A stretch of 64,000 bases of DNA from Cellvibrionaceae bacterium 1162T.S.0a.05 (GCA_000964245.1 LANB01000001.1:3475501-3539500), one strand, 5' to 3'; positions 1-8,613 are shown, counted from the first letter of the stretch. Notes: generated by a model not told the origin, from the letters alone. Made by a program: numbers and translations.

Positions 1-441
1 TTTATACTCTTGAAGCGGGAATAGCGGGTCATCATTATCTTTTTTCCAAATTCGAGAAAATAAATTAACCCGACCTCGGAAGGAGCCTGCGTCATTAATA
101 GGGAAATATTTTAGTTTTAAGAAATCTCTGAATTGGTCAATGCTGGATGCCTCGGGCTGACCTTCGAATTCCACTTCGTTGGGGGTTTCTGTGTTTCTGG
201 TGAATGTGTAAATATGATCAAATTCAAAGATGGATGTGACCGAGAAATGCCCAATGTTATCCGTAATCTCGCTATACTTTTTTATGAAGTCCTCACCGCC
301 AAAAGCAAAATCAATTAGCATTAGAATTGATGACTTTCCGATTGAGTTTGATGAATTATTCGGGCCAAGTATGATGTTTAGGTCTTTATTAAATTCAATT
401 TTCTTATCTTTAAGTTTATCGCATCTAATTTCTTTAAGCAC
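1..441 (-). CDS. ABC-3C system ATPase, SMC/RecF-like (N-terminal 147 residues only)
   Basis: My own translation of the minus strand gives 147 open codons up to the window edge, so the gene is cut off. The start is GTG at 441; no earlier start lies in frame, and it overlaps the stop of the upstream gene by 8 bases. Residues 26-38 read GPNNSSNSIGKSS, a Walker A loop in the extended NSIGKS form seen in ATPases of ABC-three-component systems, followed by an LxLIDFxFGG segment typical of that group. These ATPases are large coiled-coil, SMC/Rad50-like enzymes thought to sense foreign nucleic acid or a nucleoprotein state and license an effector nuclease. Context (two coupled partners upstream) supports this. 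The signature motif, Walker B and hinge lie outside the window, so the exact family is inferred. Confidence 0.72.
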   Translation of the reverse strand, partial: MLKEIRCDKLKDKKIEFNKDLNIILGPNNSSNSIGKSSILMLIDFAFGGEDFIKKYSEITDNIGHFSVTSIFEFDHIYTFTRNTETPNEVEFEGQPEASSIDQFRDFLKLKYFPINDAGSFRGRVNLFSRIWKKDNDDPLFPLQEYK

Positions 442-655
442 GTTTAACCATCCCTGTATTTTTGTCGAAATCTATTTTTTCTAAAATATAAAGAACGTCT
501 ATAGAATAAATGAATTCGTCCGGTGATCGGTATCTTGATTTCAATTTGGCATAAAGGTCAATTAACAACATCTCATCGAATTCCAGCTCTAAAATAGGTA
601 GCATTTTGTATATTATTGAATGCTTTGTTGGGGTGGATTTGCTTGGTGTTATCAT
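434..655 (-). CDS. Small ABC-3C middle component (73 residues)
   Basis: A 73-residue acidic protein with no signal peptide or membrane segment. Its ATG overlaps the stop of the HNH gene in a 4-base TCAT/ATGA junction (652-655), and its own stop overlaps the GTG of the ATPase gene by 8 bases, so all three genes are translationally coupled. A GAGG ribosome site lies just upstream of the start. Size, position between effector and ATPase, and the helix-rich character (segments such as LELEFDEMLLIDLYAKLKSR) fit the middle components of ABC-three-component systems, which bridge the ATPase and effector. I recognise it mainly by context; the sequence is too short for a firm family call by eye. Confidence 0.65.
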   Translation of the reverse strand: MITPSKSTPTKHSIIYKMLPILELEFDEMLLIDLYAKLKSRYRSPDEFIYSIDVLYILEKIDFDKNTGMVKRA

Positions 656-1416
656 GAGCAGACCTCACAATTTTGAATAAAAAAAGCAATCACTATTTCC
701 GACGCGTCAATATTGTTTGTTTTTGTGGTTGCGGCAATCCATTGAGACATGGATTGAAATACTTGATCGTGCGTGCAGCCTTGCTGTTTTAGGGATAGGT
801 AATAGGATTTAATTTGTCCATAAATTTTATCTGATGTATAAGGGGTTAATGTATCTAGCTTTTCAAATTGTTCCTTAATTTGATAATAATAATAAGTAAC
901 GTTGTCTTTTATTTTAACCTTTTTTATAAATTCGATTGAATTGTCACACTTATCTTCAATTCTTTCAGGGATTAATCCTAGTGGAGCCGGGGAGATAGAT
1001 TTAATATTCGATAATGATCGAATTACTATTTCAATCTCATCTCCAATTGGATGGTCAAACCACTTGTTTTTCGCTTCAGTTAATTTTTTAAGGTCCTCTT
1101 TTATTTTGCAGAGCTTCCGATATTTTTCTACGGTTTTATGTTCTTGATCGTCGTACTCAGCGTGGCAGTCTCTGCATAAAGCTATCAAGTTGTCATCATG
1201 ATTTAAATCTTCGTTTGGTTTTTTTTCATTTTTAAGAAGCTCTAGCTCCCAATCTTTTGGATTTAAAGGGTATATATGAGCAATCTGAAGTTGCTTAAGC
1301 GTTTTTTGTGACTTTTTTACGATGAGTGGTTTGGTGCAAAGCGGGCAAATACCTCTAACTTCTTCATAGAATAAGGCGATCTGATTATCAGAGTATTTTT
1401 TATGTGTTTTTCCCAT
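652..1416 (-). CDS. HNH nuclease effector of an ABC-3C system
   Basis: 254 residues. The N-terminal third is an HNH endonuclease: a zinc knuckle CPLC at residues 24-27, the catalytic IAHIYP segment near 45-50, and NHDDNLIALCRDCH near 72-85, which supplies the second Cys pair and the final His of the beta-beta-alpha metal fold. The C-terminal 120 residues carry no nuclease motif and probably form the docking domain that ABC-3C effectors use to contact the middle component. It is the first gene of the three-gene unit; the ATG at 1416 has AGAAAGAA upstream. Expected role: DNA cleavage upon activation by the ATPase in anti-phage or anti-plasmid defence. A lone HNH enzyme is the alternative, but the overlapping partners argue against it. 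Confidence 0.75.
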   Translation of the reverse strand: MGKTHKKYSDNQIALFYEEVRGICPLCTKPLIVKKSQKTLKQLQIAHIYPLNPKDWELELLKNEKKPNEDLNHDDNLIALCRDCHAEYDDQEHKTVEKYRKLCKIKEDLKKLTEAKNKWFDHPIGDEIEIVIRSLSNIKSISPAPLGLIPERIEDKCDNSIEFIKKVKIKDNVTYYYYQIKEQFEKLDTLTPYTSDKIYGQIKSYYLSLKQQGCTHDQVFQSMSQWIAATTKTNNIDASEIVIAFFIQNCEVCS

Positions 1417-1526
1417 TTAATTCTTTCTAAATCCATGTGGCCTTTTTTGTTATTCAATGTTGACAGCATTCCGGAACCCCATTCTACCCTGAAGTAAACC
1501 ATTGCAAACCCAAAGGGAAGAATTAC

Positions 1527-1643
1527 ATGCCAGGATCTACCAAGAATATGCTGGTTATTGCTGCCGTAGCCGCAGTTATAGCCGCTGGGGCCGTTTGGGC
1601 CTCAAATAATGTACAACCTGTGCGCAATGCCATTGGGCGCTAG
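1527..1643 (+). CDS. 38-residue single-span membrane peptide, probable phage remnant
   Basis: A short frame with a strong ribosome site (AAGGGAAG, 1513-1520) encodes 38 residues. A basic N-terminus (PGSTKN) is followed by about 20 Ala/Val/Ile residues forming one transmembrane helix and a short polar tail ending NAIGR. It ends 8 bases before the P2-like capsid gene, whose own ribosome site overlaps its stop. Tailless membrane-containing phages of the PM2/autolykivirus type carry several such tiny membrane proteins in their virion genes, so I read it as the companion of the capsid relic. The family link is inference from position and shape, not from a sequence match I can prove. Confidence 0.5.
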   Translation: MPGSTKNMLVIAAVAAVIAAGAVWASNNVQPVRNAIGR

Positions 1644-1651
1644 GGGGTACG

Positions 1652-2090
1652 ATGAGACATACCGAAATCGAATTTGATGCCTTTAATGGATCTTCCGCTA
1701 ACGGCTATAACGGCAAATACAACCTCCAATTGCCAGCCGGGATTACCTATAAGGAAATTACTATACATGGCGAAAATTTAAACAATGACCAGTTGCGCCG
1801 GTTTACCTTGTCTTTAAATGGTGATTCCCTGATTGACGTTTCTGGTTCTGTGTTACGCACCCTTCAGAAGTTCAAGTCTGAAAATATCCGTGATGGCAAA
1901 TGGATTATTCCTTTTTGCTGATTTCAGCATGAGCACCCAGGAAGGCCCGTACCTTGTTTCTCTGGTAACGTTTTCGGGTGAAAATATCGTGCTAGAAATC
2001 GAAACCTATACAGTAGCCGATAAGTCCAATTATTGGATATATAATCAATCCAGATTGGTAGGACATGCCTTGCCCTTGGCTGTTAACTAG
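1652..2090 (+). pseudogene. PM2-like (corticovirus/autolykivirus) P2 major capsid protein, frameshifted and truncated
   Basis: Frame 1 starts at ATG 1652 after AGGGGG and reads to a stop at 1919-1921. From the CCTTTTTGC run near 1910-1918, removing one T joins it to the other frame, which continues ADFSMSTQEGPYLVSLVTF and ends at 2090. The joined protein is about 145 residues. The segments LQLPAGITYKEITI, LSLNGDSLIDVSG, LRTLQKFK and PFADFSMSTQEG follow the pattern of the N-terminal jelly roll of P2-type capsid proteins (LPAG-x-TY near the start, then an LNG strand, then a FADF strand). P2 of PM2 has about 269 residues in two jelly rolls; the second is missing here. So this is a decayed capsid gene, a relic of integration by a tailless double-jelly-roll phage. 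A sequencing error in the T run could explain the frameshift but not the missing half. Confidence 0.62.
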
Positions 2091-2330
2091 TTAAACCTGT
2101 TGCAAGTCGGATGGGAGCGGAATAGGCAACGATTTTTCATATAGTAGACGAGCTAAAAAATCACTAGGTAAATCGGTGGGGAAAAAGAAATACTATATGG
2201 AATAGCTGATTCGGGTTCGCTTCACAATTCACGAATGATCCTAGTGTTTCAGACCCGGTATCTGGTCTTCCCATAGCCATATCTCTTTACGGCTCCCTCA
2301 CGATTTTGAATCCGGATTCGAGCCGGGTTA

Positions 2331-2600
2331 TCAGCACCAGTCATTCGCAGGAATTGATGGACAAACGTGATCAAGTCGCCAATAGTCCAGCTTTTTATTT
2401 GTGGTAAGCCTTCCAGAATCATTCATAAAACTGGCCCATTCGAATTTTTGTGATAGCAGGGTGTCTTTGGATCGCTAGTTTCAACGTTTATACACATCCT
2501 TATCACTTCAGGTCGGCGCTTCACGCGTCTTTATATGCAGAGCCAGGTGGTGGTTGCTCATCAAGGTACAAGTGGAGGCATTAATACAGAAAACTTCGGA
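2331..2600 (-). pseudogene. Degraded IS200-like (Y1/HUH) transposase remnant
   Basis: Minus-strand translation gives two pieces. At about 2600-2508: LSEVFCINASTCTLMSNHHL followed by ALHIK, closely matching the IFCIxxCAxxLMSNHYHLVLHI core of REP-associated/IS200-like transposases. At 2471-2331, in another frame: SKDTLLSQKF, matching the KGTLLTQKF block that follows in that family. Stops and frameshifts separate them, and one residue of the NHYH metal site is lost, so the gene is dead. The rest of the gap 2091-2823 (733 bases) shows nothing else recognisable except the promoter region of the next gene. It marks the left zone as formerly mobile DNA. The RAYT subgroup is possible but not proven. 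Confidence 0.6.
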
Positions 2601-2823
2601 AAGGGCATGTGTCATCTATGTTGGTTGCGTATTAATTTATAAGTGGTGGTGCAGTTGATCTGATCAGTTTGCGGTTCTTGCTGTGGTAAATGCCACATTC
2701 TATTCCGTAATTTCATTGTAGCGTACTACTCTGGGTTTAAGTGCATGTGTTTCCTTTATATGGCGTGCATTTTCTATATGTAGTGATTGAATAATTTATG
2801 GGCAAGAATATTGGGGAAAAACT

Positions 2824-4587
2824 ATGAGCAAGTATATATTTATAGTACTTTGCGCGTTGCTATTCAGTATTAATTCTTATGCATGTGATGAGCTGTCCTT
2901 CCGATCTGATAAATTTATAAAAACTAAACCGATACAAAAATCTGAGTTAAACGACTTACTATCTCATTTGATTTCTTTCGAAAGTCACATAATGTGCAAT
3001 CAAAAAAAAGGTTTTAACGCTAGACTCCTTGATAAGAATAGAGAAATATCTGATAACTTGAATAGGCTTGAATCTGGCGGTGAAATTTCTGAAGAGGAAG
3101 AAAACAAGATATTGATGAAAGTGGAATGGCTTAAAGAAGAGGTAGCAGATATTTCCGCTAGAATAGAAAGTAGTAATAAGAACTATTTGGGAATCGATGC
3201 ATGTAAACTGACTGAATCAACAAAAGTCGAGTTTGCCAATTTTGAGTGTAAAGCAACTATTGTGGATTCATTGGGGAGAGAAATTGATTACCTTAAAAAC
3301 AATAAAAGAATGGCTGAGGCAAGCTTGGCTTCAGGTGACATAGATTCCATAAACAATTTGGCTGGAGTAGAGAATGGAAGTAAATTAATTGAGTTTGAAG
3401 GTGTTGAAACAATTTATAATGAATTGAATCTGGATAAGGGCAACAAATATTCGAGGTTGGTATTATCTGCGCTTGAATCTAAATCTTCTCAGGAAGAGCA
3501 GTTTAAGTTAAAGCAAAAACAAATTAATGACTCCATTGACTTGCTTGTAGATAAGTATGTAGCTGAGGGGAGTGAAATATTTTGTAAAGATGAAAATAAA
3601 AAATACTATATAATCGATGAAAACCCAATCGACTGTATTTCGCCAGCGAAAATAAAGCAGCTCGTTGATAGATCAAGGTCGACAACCTATGATGATCGCT
3701 GGATTCAGAATAAAAATATTGAGTCTCTTCAGGTGGATATGATTAATGAGTTAAACGAGTTTGGGAAAATAAGTGAAGGTGGGGATGTTCATCTTGAAGC
3801 TAAAAAGAAGGTGTTGTTCAAGAACATAAATGCTTATCTTAATAAATATGTTGGAAGTACAAGGTTTAATGTGGCAGCAGGCGCTGGTGTCTATCAAGCT
3901 CCGCCTTTTCGGTTGAACGGGGCGGGTACGTTAGATATATCCGCGATTGACTCAAATTTGACTGGCGAGAGCCTTAGGTTTTTCCCCAGGCAAGCATTCA
4001 ATGGTCTAACCGAGCCGTCCTTAGCGATTTCTGCATATTCTCCATTAATCGAAATAGAAGTACACTATGTAAATGTCGAGAATACCCAAGAGTTGGATTT
4101 GGGAGTTGATCGGCCATTTGATACGGGAGATGATACGCCAACATATTTAATTAATAGTAAGTTAAATTCCAAATATACGCTTGACTACGACCTGAAAGCA
4201 AAAATAGGTTGGGGTAAAATTACTAGATTTTTTTTCAAGAGGGATTATTGGTGGATACCCAATAACGATAAAAATGATTTTGGCGTCGGTTACGGATTCA
4301 CTAGCTTGAATGTTGAACATACTTATTCGAGTACGGTAAGGCGTCAGTCAGAAGTTGGTCAATCGTATTCTGAAATACCCTCGTCGAATGAGTATGAATT
4401 TTTAGAAGTTAATCGTTATTCACTGTTGACGAAATATTTTTCTATCTTTTATCAATTTAAAATATCCGATCAGGTTGTTGTTGACGTCGAATGGAAAGAC
4501 TTTAGAGATGAGAAAAATATTGATCAGGAGAAAATATATACAACAGATGAAACTATATCTGCAAGTGTTAAATATATCTGGTTTTGA
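2824..4587 (+). CDS. Putative outer-membrane protein of unknown function (587 residues)
   Basis: Start ATG follows GGGGAAAAACT. Residues 1-20 form a Sec signal peptide with probable cleavage NSYA|C; the box lacks the Leu of a lipobox, so signal peptidase I is more likely than lipidation. Residues about 40-110 and 220-240 are charged and coiled-coil prone (EEEENK, KLKQKQ). The C-terminal half alternates polar and aromatic residues and ends in VKYIWF, an aromatic C-terminus typical of beta-barrels inserted by Bam. It contains repeated strand-like segments from about residue 410 on. Base composition is AT-rich like the neighbouring relics, unlike the genes right of 5.4 kb, suggesting acquisition. 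I do not recognise a family. A secreted surface protein is the alternative to a barrel. Confidence 0.6.
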   Translation: MSKYIFIVLCALLFSINSYACDELSFRSDKFIKTKPIQKSELNDLLSHLISFESHIMCNQKKGFNARLLDKNREISDNLNRLESGGEISEEEENKILMKVEWLKEEVADISARIESSNKNYLGIDACKLTESTKVEFANFECKATIVDSLGREIDYLKNNKRMAEASLASGDIDSINNLAGVENGSKLIEFEGVETIYNELNLDKGNKYSRLVLSALESKSSQEEQFKLKQKQINDSIDLLVDKYVAEGSEIFCKDENKKYYIIDENPIDCISPAKIKQLVDRSRSTTYDDRWIQNKNIESLQVDMINELNEFGKISEGGDVHLEAKKKVLFKNINAYLNKYVGSTRFNVAAGAGVYQAPPFRLNGAGTLDISAIDSNLTGESLRFFPRQAFNGLTEPSLAISAYSPLIEIEVHYVNVENTQELDLGVDRPFDTGDDTPTYLINSKLNSKYTLDYDLKAKIGWGKITRFFFKRDYWWIPNNDKNDFGVGYGFTSLNVEHTYSSTVRRQSEVGQSYSEIPSSNEYEFLEVNRYSLLTKYFSIFYQFKISDQVVVDVEWKDFRDEKNIDQEKIYTTDETISASVKYIWF

Positions 4588-4764
4588 GCGATCGTCTCTG
4601 TTTTTTGGTTTAAGGGCTTTTACGCATGACTGGAAAGCTAAATTTTATGTAACACTTTTGGCTGATAAACTTCAGTAGTATTTTCTCCGGAGAATTTATT
4701 TCCCTCGCGCGATAGAAAGGGCAAGCCCGCAGAAACCAAGGCAGATTTCTGTCAGTTCCATGGG

Positions 4765-5139
4765 CTAATCTGCTTGGTAGCTTGTTCTTTTTCGAGGGCG
4801 GTTAGGGTAGTAAGGCATCTCCCATAGTGACTCGATGGCATCTATGTAAATGTTATAAGAATAATTATAAGTAGTCGTGCTCGCTTATTCAGGGCGATTA
4901 CCGTCTGGGTCAATTGTTTCGACTTCGGTTAAAAGTTCATCGTTAGCCCCATAAATCATTGATAACGTAGTGCTATTCAGGGTTTCATTGCTTTCAGGAA
5001 ACAGGTATTTATCAACATGTGAAATTAGATTTCCACGCTCATCGTATTCAAACGATATCTTGGTTAAAGGCGCATTCCTGTCATCGTGATCATTATCGCC
5101 GTCACTGTCCTGGGAGTAGATCAATAGGGGCTGAGTCAT
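4765..5139 (-). pseudogene. Broken C-terminal copy of the D-x-D/YD repeat lipoprotein
   Basis: The minus strand from 5139 reads DSDGDNDHDD, ISFEYDERGN and ETIDPDGNRPE, then a TAA at 4885-4887. The same frame continues past the stop as ASTTTYNYSYNIYIDAIESL and WEMPYYPNRPRKR to a TAG at 4765-4767. This matches the C-terminus of the intact lipoprotein at 10651-12831 (TYAYTNVTASSIEALWDSQY, then RPRLR). Only the last 120 or so residues are present, with no signal peptide or upstream repeats, and a nonsense codon lies inside. So it is a truncated duplicate of a gene about 6 kb away. An ATG at 5139 permits an 84-residue product, but it would be a fragment without a secretion signal. Confidence 0.7.
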
Positions 5140-5407
5140 TGGTCAAAATCTCACCAAATGAATTTCTTATTTTCTGATTCAGCCCCAGCTGATCCAACCA
5201 TTTTTCTTTACTATCGAGATGATTTTGCGAGGCTGCGAGTGGCCGAAGTAGGGAGGTCCTGTTTTACAGCAGGCGGGATGCCTAAGTGTTTGAACGCACA
5301 GTGCTGTGGGCGTCACTCAAGCAGGCAATATCCCCATTAGAAGCTTGCTACAATACCACTCCTATCCAGCCCCTAAACACCAGCAACAATAAAAATGGAG
5401 ACCGCTT

Positions 5408-6994
5408 TTGACTTCCCCAAACCCGTCTATTCCATCGCCGTCCGGTAAAGGTTTTTCCCGTTTTTTATCTGTGGTTGAGTGGCTGGGTAATCTCCTGCCA
5501 AACCCCATTACGCTTTTCGTGCTTTTTACGATTTTTATCTATTTTCTCAGTGGCATATTGGGCTGGCTGGATGTCGCGGTTATTGACCCTCGGCCAGAGG
5601 GGGCAAAGGGTCGCGAAGCAGATGGCCTGATTAGGGTCATCTCTTTGGTGAGTGCTGAGGGCTTGCAGCGCATTGTCACTGGTCTGGTCACCAATTTCAC
5701 CGGTTTTGCGCCCTTGGGTACGGTATTGGTTGCCTTGCTGGGTGTCGCGGTGGCGGAACATTCCGGTTTGCTTTCGGCTTTGATGCGGGCGCTTGTGGTG
5801 AATGCGTCTCGTCGCACGGTGACGGTGCTGGTGATTTTCGCCGGTATTATTTCCAATACGGCATCGGAGCTGGGCTACGTTGTGCTCATTCCACTTTCTG
5901 CCGTTATTTTTCATTCTCTCGGCCGTCATCCCCTGGCCGGTTTGGCGGCGGCGTTTGCGGGCGTCTCCGCTGGTTATTCTGCAAACCTGCTTTTGGGCAC
6001 GGTGGACCCTTTACTCTCGGGTATTACCGAAGCGGCCGCACATTTGATCGACCCGGAGTACAGCGTAGGCCCTGAAGTGAATTGGTATTTTATGTTTGTC
6101 AGTACCTTTTTAATTGCGGGCCTTGGCACGTTTGTGACCGAGAAAATTGTGGAGCCGCGCCTAGGTAAATTTGAACCGTCTCAAGGTGCGCCGGATCTTG
6201 CCGAACCCAGTTTTGAGGGCTTGAAGCCTGAGGAGCGCAAAGGCTTGAAGGCTGCGGGTATTACATTTTTGATTTTAGTGTTGTTGTTGGCTGCCACGGT
6301 TGTGCCCAGTAACGGCATTCTTCGCCATCCCGAAACGGGCGCGATTGCAGGTTCGCCTTTTTTAAAAGGTATTGTTGCAATGATATTTGTCACCTTTGCC
6401 TTGCCGGGTTACGCCTATGGCCGCGCAGCGGGAACAATGAGAACCGACCGCGATGTGATAGAGGCGATGTCCAGCAGTATGCGTTCCCTGAGCCTGTATA
6501 TTGTTCTGGTCTTTTTTGCTGCCCAGTTTGTTGCTTTTTTTAAATGGACAAACCTGGGAACCGTGATGGCGGTAAAAGGGGCGGCCGGTTTGCAGGCCAT
6601 GGGTTTGGATGGCCCGGAAGTGTTTGTGTTTTTTATATTGATGTGTGCCGTTATTAATTTAAGCCTTGGCAGTGCGTCTGCACAATGGGCGGTAACGGCT
6701 CCTATTTTTGTGCCTATGTTAATGCTGATCGGGTTTGCACCGGAAACTATTCAGGCTGCGTACCGTATAGGCGATTCCGTAACAAATATTATTACCCCGA
6801 TGATGAGCTATTTTGGTTTGATTCTCGCAGTCGCAGAGCGGTATCGGCGTAACCTGGGGATGGGAACATTGATCTCCATGATGCTGCCGTACACGATGGT
6901 GTTTTTACTCGGTTGGACGTTGTTATTTTACATCTGGGTTTTTCTGTTGGGCATTCCTGTTGGGCCAGGCGCCGCAACGTATTACACGCCCTGA
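5408..6994 (+). CDS. AbgT-family transporter (p-aminobenzoyl-glutamate transporter/MtrF type)
   Basis: 528 residues, start TTG with GGAG (5396-5399) eight bases before it; no ATG in frame fits better. At least nine hydrophobic helices are visible. The family blocks are present: an N-terminal EWLGNLLPNPITLF segment, FTGFAPLGTVLVALLGVAVAEHSGLL, SNTASELGYVVLIPL, the GYSANLLLGTVDPLLSG re-entrant region, and SASAQWAVTAPIFVPMLML plus NIITPMMSYF near the C-terminus. AbgT proteins form inner-membrane dimers that import p-aminobenzoyl-glutamate or, as in MtrF, export sulfonamide-like compounds, coupled to ions. No abgA/abgB amidase genes accompany it, so substrate and direction are open. It stands alone, convergent with the esterase gene. 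Confidence 0.92.
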   Translation: MTSPNPSIPSPSGKGFSRFLSVVEWLGNLLPNPITLFVLFTIFIYFLSGILGWLDVAVIDPRPEGAKGREADGLIRVISLVSAEGLQRIVTGLVTNFTGFAPLGTVLVALLGVAVAEHSGLLSALMRALVVNASRRTVTVLVIFAGIISNTASELGYVVLIPLSAVIFHSLGRHPLAGLAAAFAGVSAGYSANLLLGTVDPLLSGITEAAAHLIDPEYSVGPEVNWYFMFVSTFLIAGLGTFVTEKIVEPRLGKFEPSQGAPDLAEPSFEGLKPEERKGLKAAGITFLILVLLLAATVVPSNGILRHPETGAIAGSPFLKGIVAMIFVTFALPGYAYGRAAGTMRTDRDVIEAMSSSMRSLSLYIVLVFFAAQFVAFFKWTNLGTVMAVKGAAGLQAMGLDGPEVFVFFILMCAVINLSLGSASAQWAVTAPIFVPMLMLIGFAPETIQAAYRIGDSVTNIITPMMSYFGLILAVAERYRRNLGMGTLISMMLPYTMVFLLGWTLLFYIWVFLLGIPVGPGAATYYTP

Positions 6995-7039
6995 GTCTTC
7001 ATCAGTTACAGATTAACGGGTAAAGAGGGGCGCGGCCAT

Positions 7040-8314
7040 TTACTTTAAATCTGGCGCCGCCCAATTTACCCAATCGGAGACCTTTAGCTCGCCGCCATCG
7101 CCAACAATAAATTCCCCGGTTGCGGCGGGCTCGTGTTTAAGAAATTTTCTAATGTTTTGTTCAATTAATGCGGTGTAGGCTTCCTTGTAGCGGCAGTGCC
7201 CGGTATTTTCTACTTTTGAGTGATAGCTAATATTTTCACGCGCGCCCAGCGCAGCATAAATCTCCGCGCCAGCTGAAGCGGCAACGAAGCCTGCGGGGGC
7301 GCTCATTTGCCGTTCGTGAACATTGTCCAGAATCAATAAACCCCTCGGCGCGATGACGCCCATAAGAGAATGTGTGTCTATGGGGAGTTGCGCCGTGTTC
7401 ATAACAAAGGGTTCAAAATTGTTGCTCAACCAGTTTAAGCCGTAGTAATTGTGGTCCGAGCGTTCAGTGTTGAGCTTGTCGACAATACGAAATGCAGGTA
7501 CGCCAGCAGTACTGGTTTCGTGTGCGATGGTAAGCGCAATGCGATCGTCAAACAGGCCTATGGCAAAAGCACCCTTGCCGTTGCGGGAGCACCCCGTTAC
7601 GCCCAGGCTGTTAGCGTCAATAAGTGTTTGATCGCTTTCATAAAGCACATCGATGAGCCGGCTTGCTCCCCAGGCCCAGGCGGCAAGTAAACCTGCTGAA
7701 TGCTCGCCACCATACAGGTCGTAAAATAAGCCCGGGTTCTGCAAACCTCTTGAGGCTTCCGGTTTGCCTTCTTTTCCCAATGCATAGTGATTGAAATAAA
7801 TAATCGCAACGCCTTGATCAAGAATGCGTTGTTCGCCAAGCGTAATGCCGCCGTAGCCACCTTTCGCCCCCACGTTTATGAGGGTGGGGTAGGGCGCAGA
7901 CCCGACAGCAGGTAAAACAAGCTCCGCACTGAATTCGATTGTTTGATTACGGTGACTGACTTTCACGTTGATAGAGTTGTCGCTAAGGTCGCCACTCACA
8001 TGTTTTGGTCGTGGGGGCTTTTCCCCATAAATATAGGCCTGCGCTTGCTCTCTGATTTCATTTCTGCGGCACGCCCATTGTTGCCTGGTTTCAACCACTG
8101 TGCCGTTTTGATTGACAAAAGGGTTAGGAAGGCCAGAATTTAGGCTAAGTTGATTTGCAGGAGGCGGGATAAAATCGGGGCAATTTCCGGCTGAAAATTC
8201 TGTTGAAGGCTGGCTGCTATTTTTATTATGTTCGTCAGCGTTTTCTGGTTTGGAATCGCAGCCCAAAAAAATAAGACAGCACAATAGAGGTAAGCCTGCT
8301 TTTATACGTGTCAT
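7040..8314 (-). CDS. CE15 glucuronoyl (4-O-methyl) methylesterase, lipoprotein
   Basis: 424 residues with a lipoprotein signal ending FLGC (Cys 19), then a Ser/Glu/Asn-rich linker to about residue 45. The alpha/beta-hydrolase domain carries the CE15 nucleophile motif GVTGCSRNGKGA near residue 240. The conserved acidic residue sits in AHETSTAG near 263, the WL--NFEPF substrate-cleft region follows, and the catalytic His lies in TGHCRY near 371. CE15 enzymes split ester bonds between glucuronic acid on xylan and lignin alcohols, which fits a plant-wall-degrading lifestyle. The lipid anchor would place it on the outer membrane. No xylanase neighbours it. The gene is convergent with the AbgT gene. 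Confidence 0.88.
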   Translation of the reverse strand: MTRIKAGLPLLCCLIFLGCDSKPENADEHNKNSSQPSTEFSAGNCPDFIPPPANQLSLNSGLPNPFVNQNGTVVETRQQWACRRNEIREQAQAYIYGEKPPRPKHVSGDLSDNSINVKVSHRNQTIEFSAELVLPAVGSAPYPTLINVGAKGGYGGITLGEQRILDQGVAIIYFNHYALGKEGKPEASRGLQNPGLFYDLYGGEHSAGLLAAWAWGASRLIDVLYESDQTLIDANSLGVTGCSRNGKGAFAIGLFDDRIALTIAHETSTAGVPAFRIVDKLNTERSDHNYYGLNWLSNNFEPFVMNTAQLPIDTHSLMGVIAPRGLLILDNVHERQMSAPAGFVAASAGAEIYAALGARENISYHSKVENTGHCRYKEAYTALIEQNIRKFLKHEPAATGEFIVGDGGELKVSDWVNWAAPDLK

Positions 8315-8400
8315 AAGAGGTTAAATAATCCGAATTGAATTAAATAATTTTTCATTCAAGTGCCTCACAATAGTTGTGGGGATGGAACACTCTATTCCTG

Positions 8401-8416
8401 AATTCAAATTTGAATT
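8401..8416. promoter_or_regulatory. 16-bp perfect palindrome upstream of the SDR gene
   Basis: AATTCAAATTTGAATT is a perfect dyad in the divergent region between the CE15 gene (minus) and the SDR gene (plus), about 90 bases upstream of the esterase start. It could be a repressor operator for either gene. The rest of this 299-base gap shows no other clear element. AT-rich palindromes also arise by chance, so this is a weak candidate. Confidence 0.3.
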
Positions 8417-8613
8417 AACTTTTTAATCTTATTCAGGATATGTTTTTTTCAGTTTAACCAGGCTTGTTAACTTAGCAGGGCCTGGCCATGCCTTGCCGTG
8501 TAGTTTAGCGCCCTGAAGTGAAAGAATAATAAACATGGTATGGCTAGAGGCCAGCCAGGGTAGATTTAATGTATAGTGCTAAAACTTATTTTAATTCATA
8601 TCGGAAAATATAA

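Noticed and set aside
5158-5340. 60-residue plus-strand frame before the AbgT gene
   Set aside because: No ribosome site or domain, and its composition looks random; the AbgT gene has its own start and GGAG.
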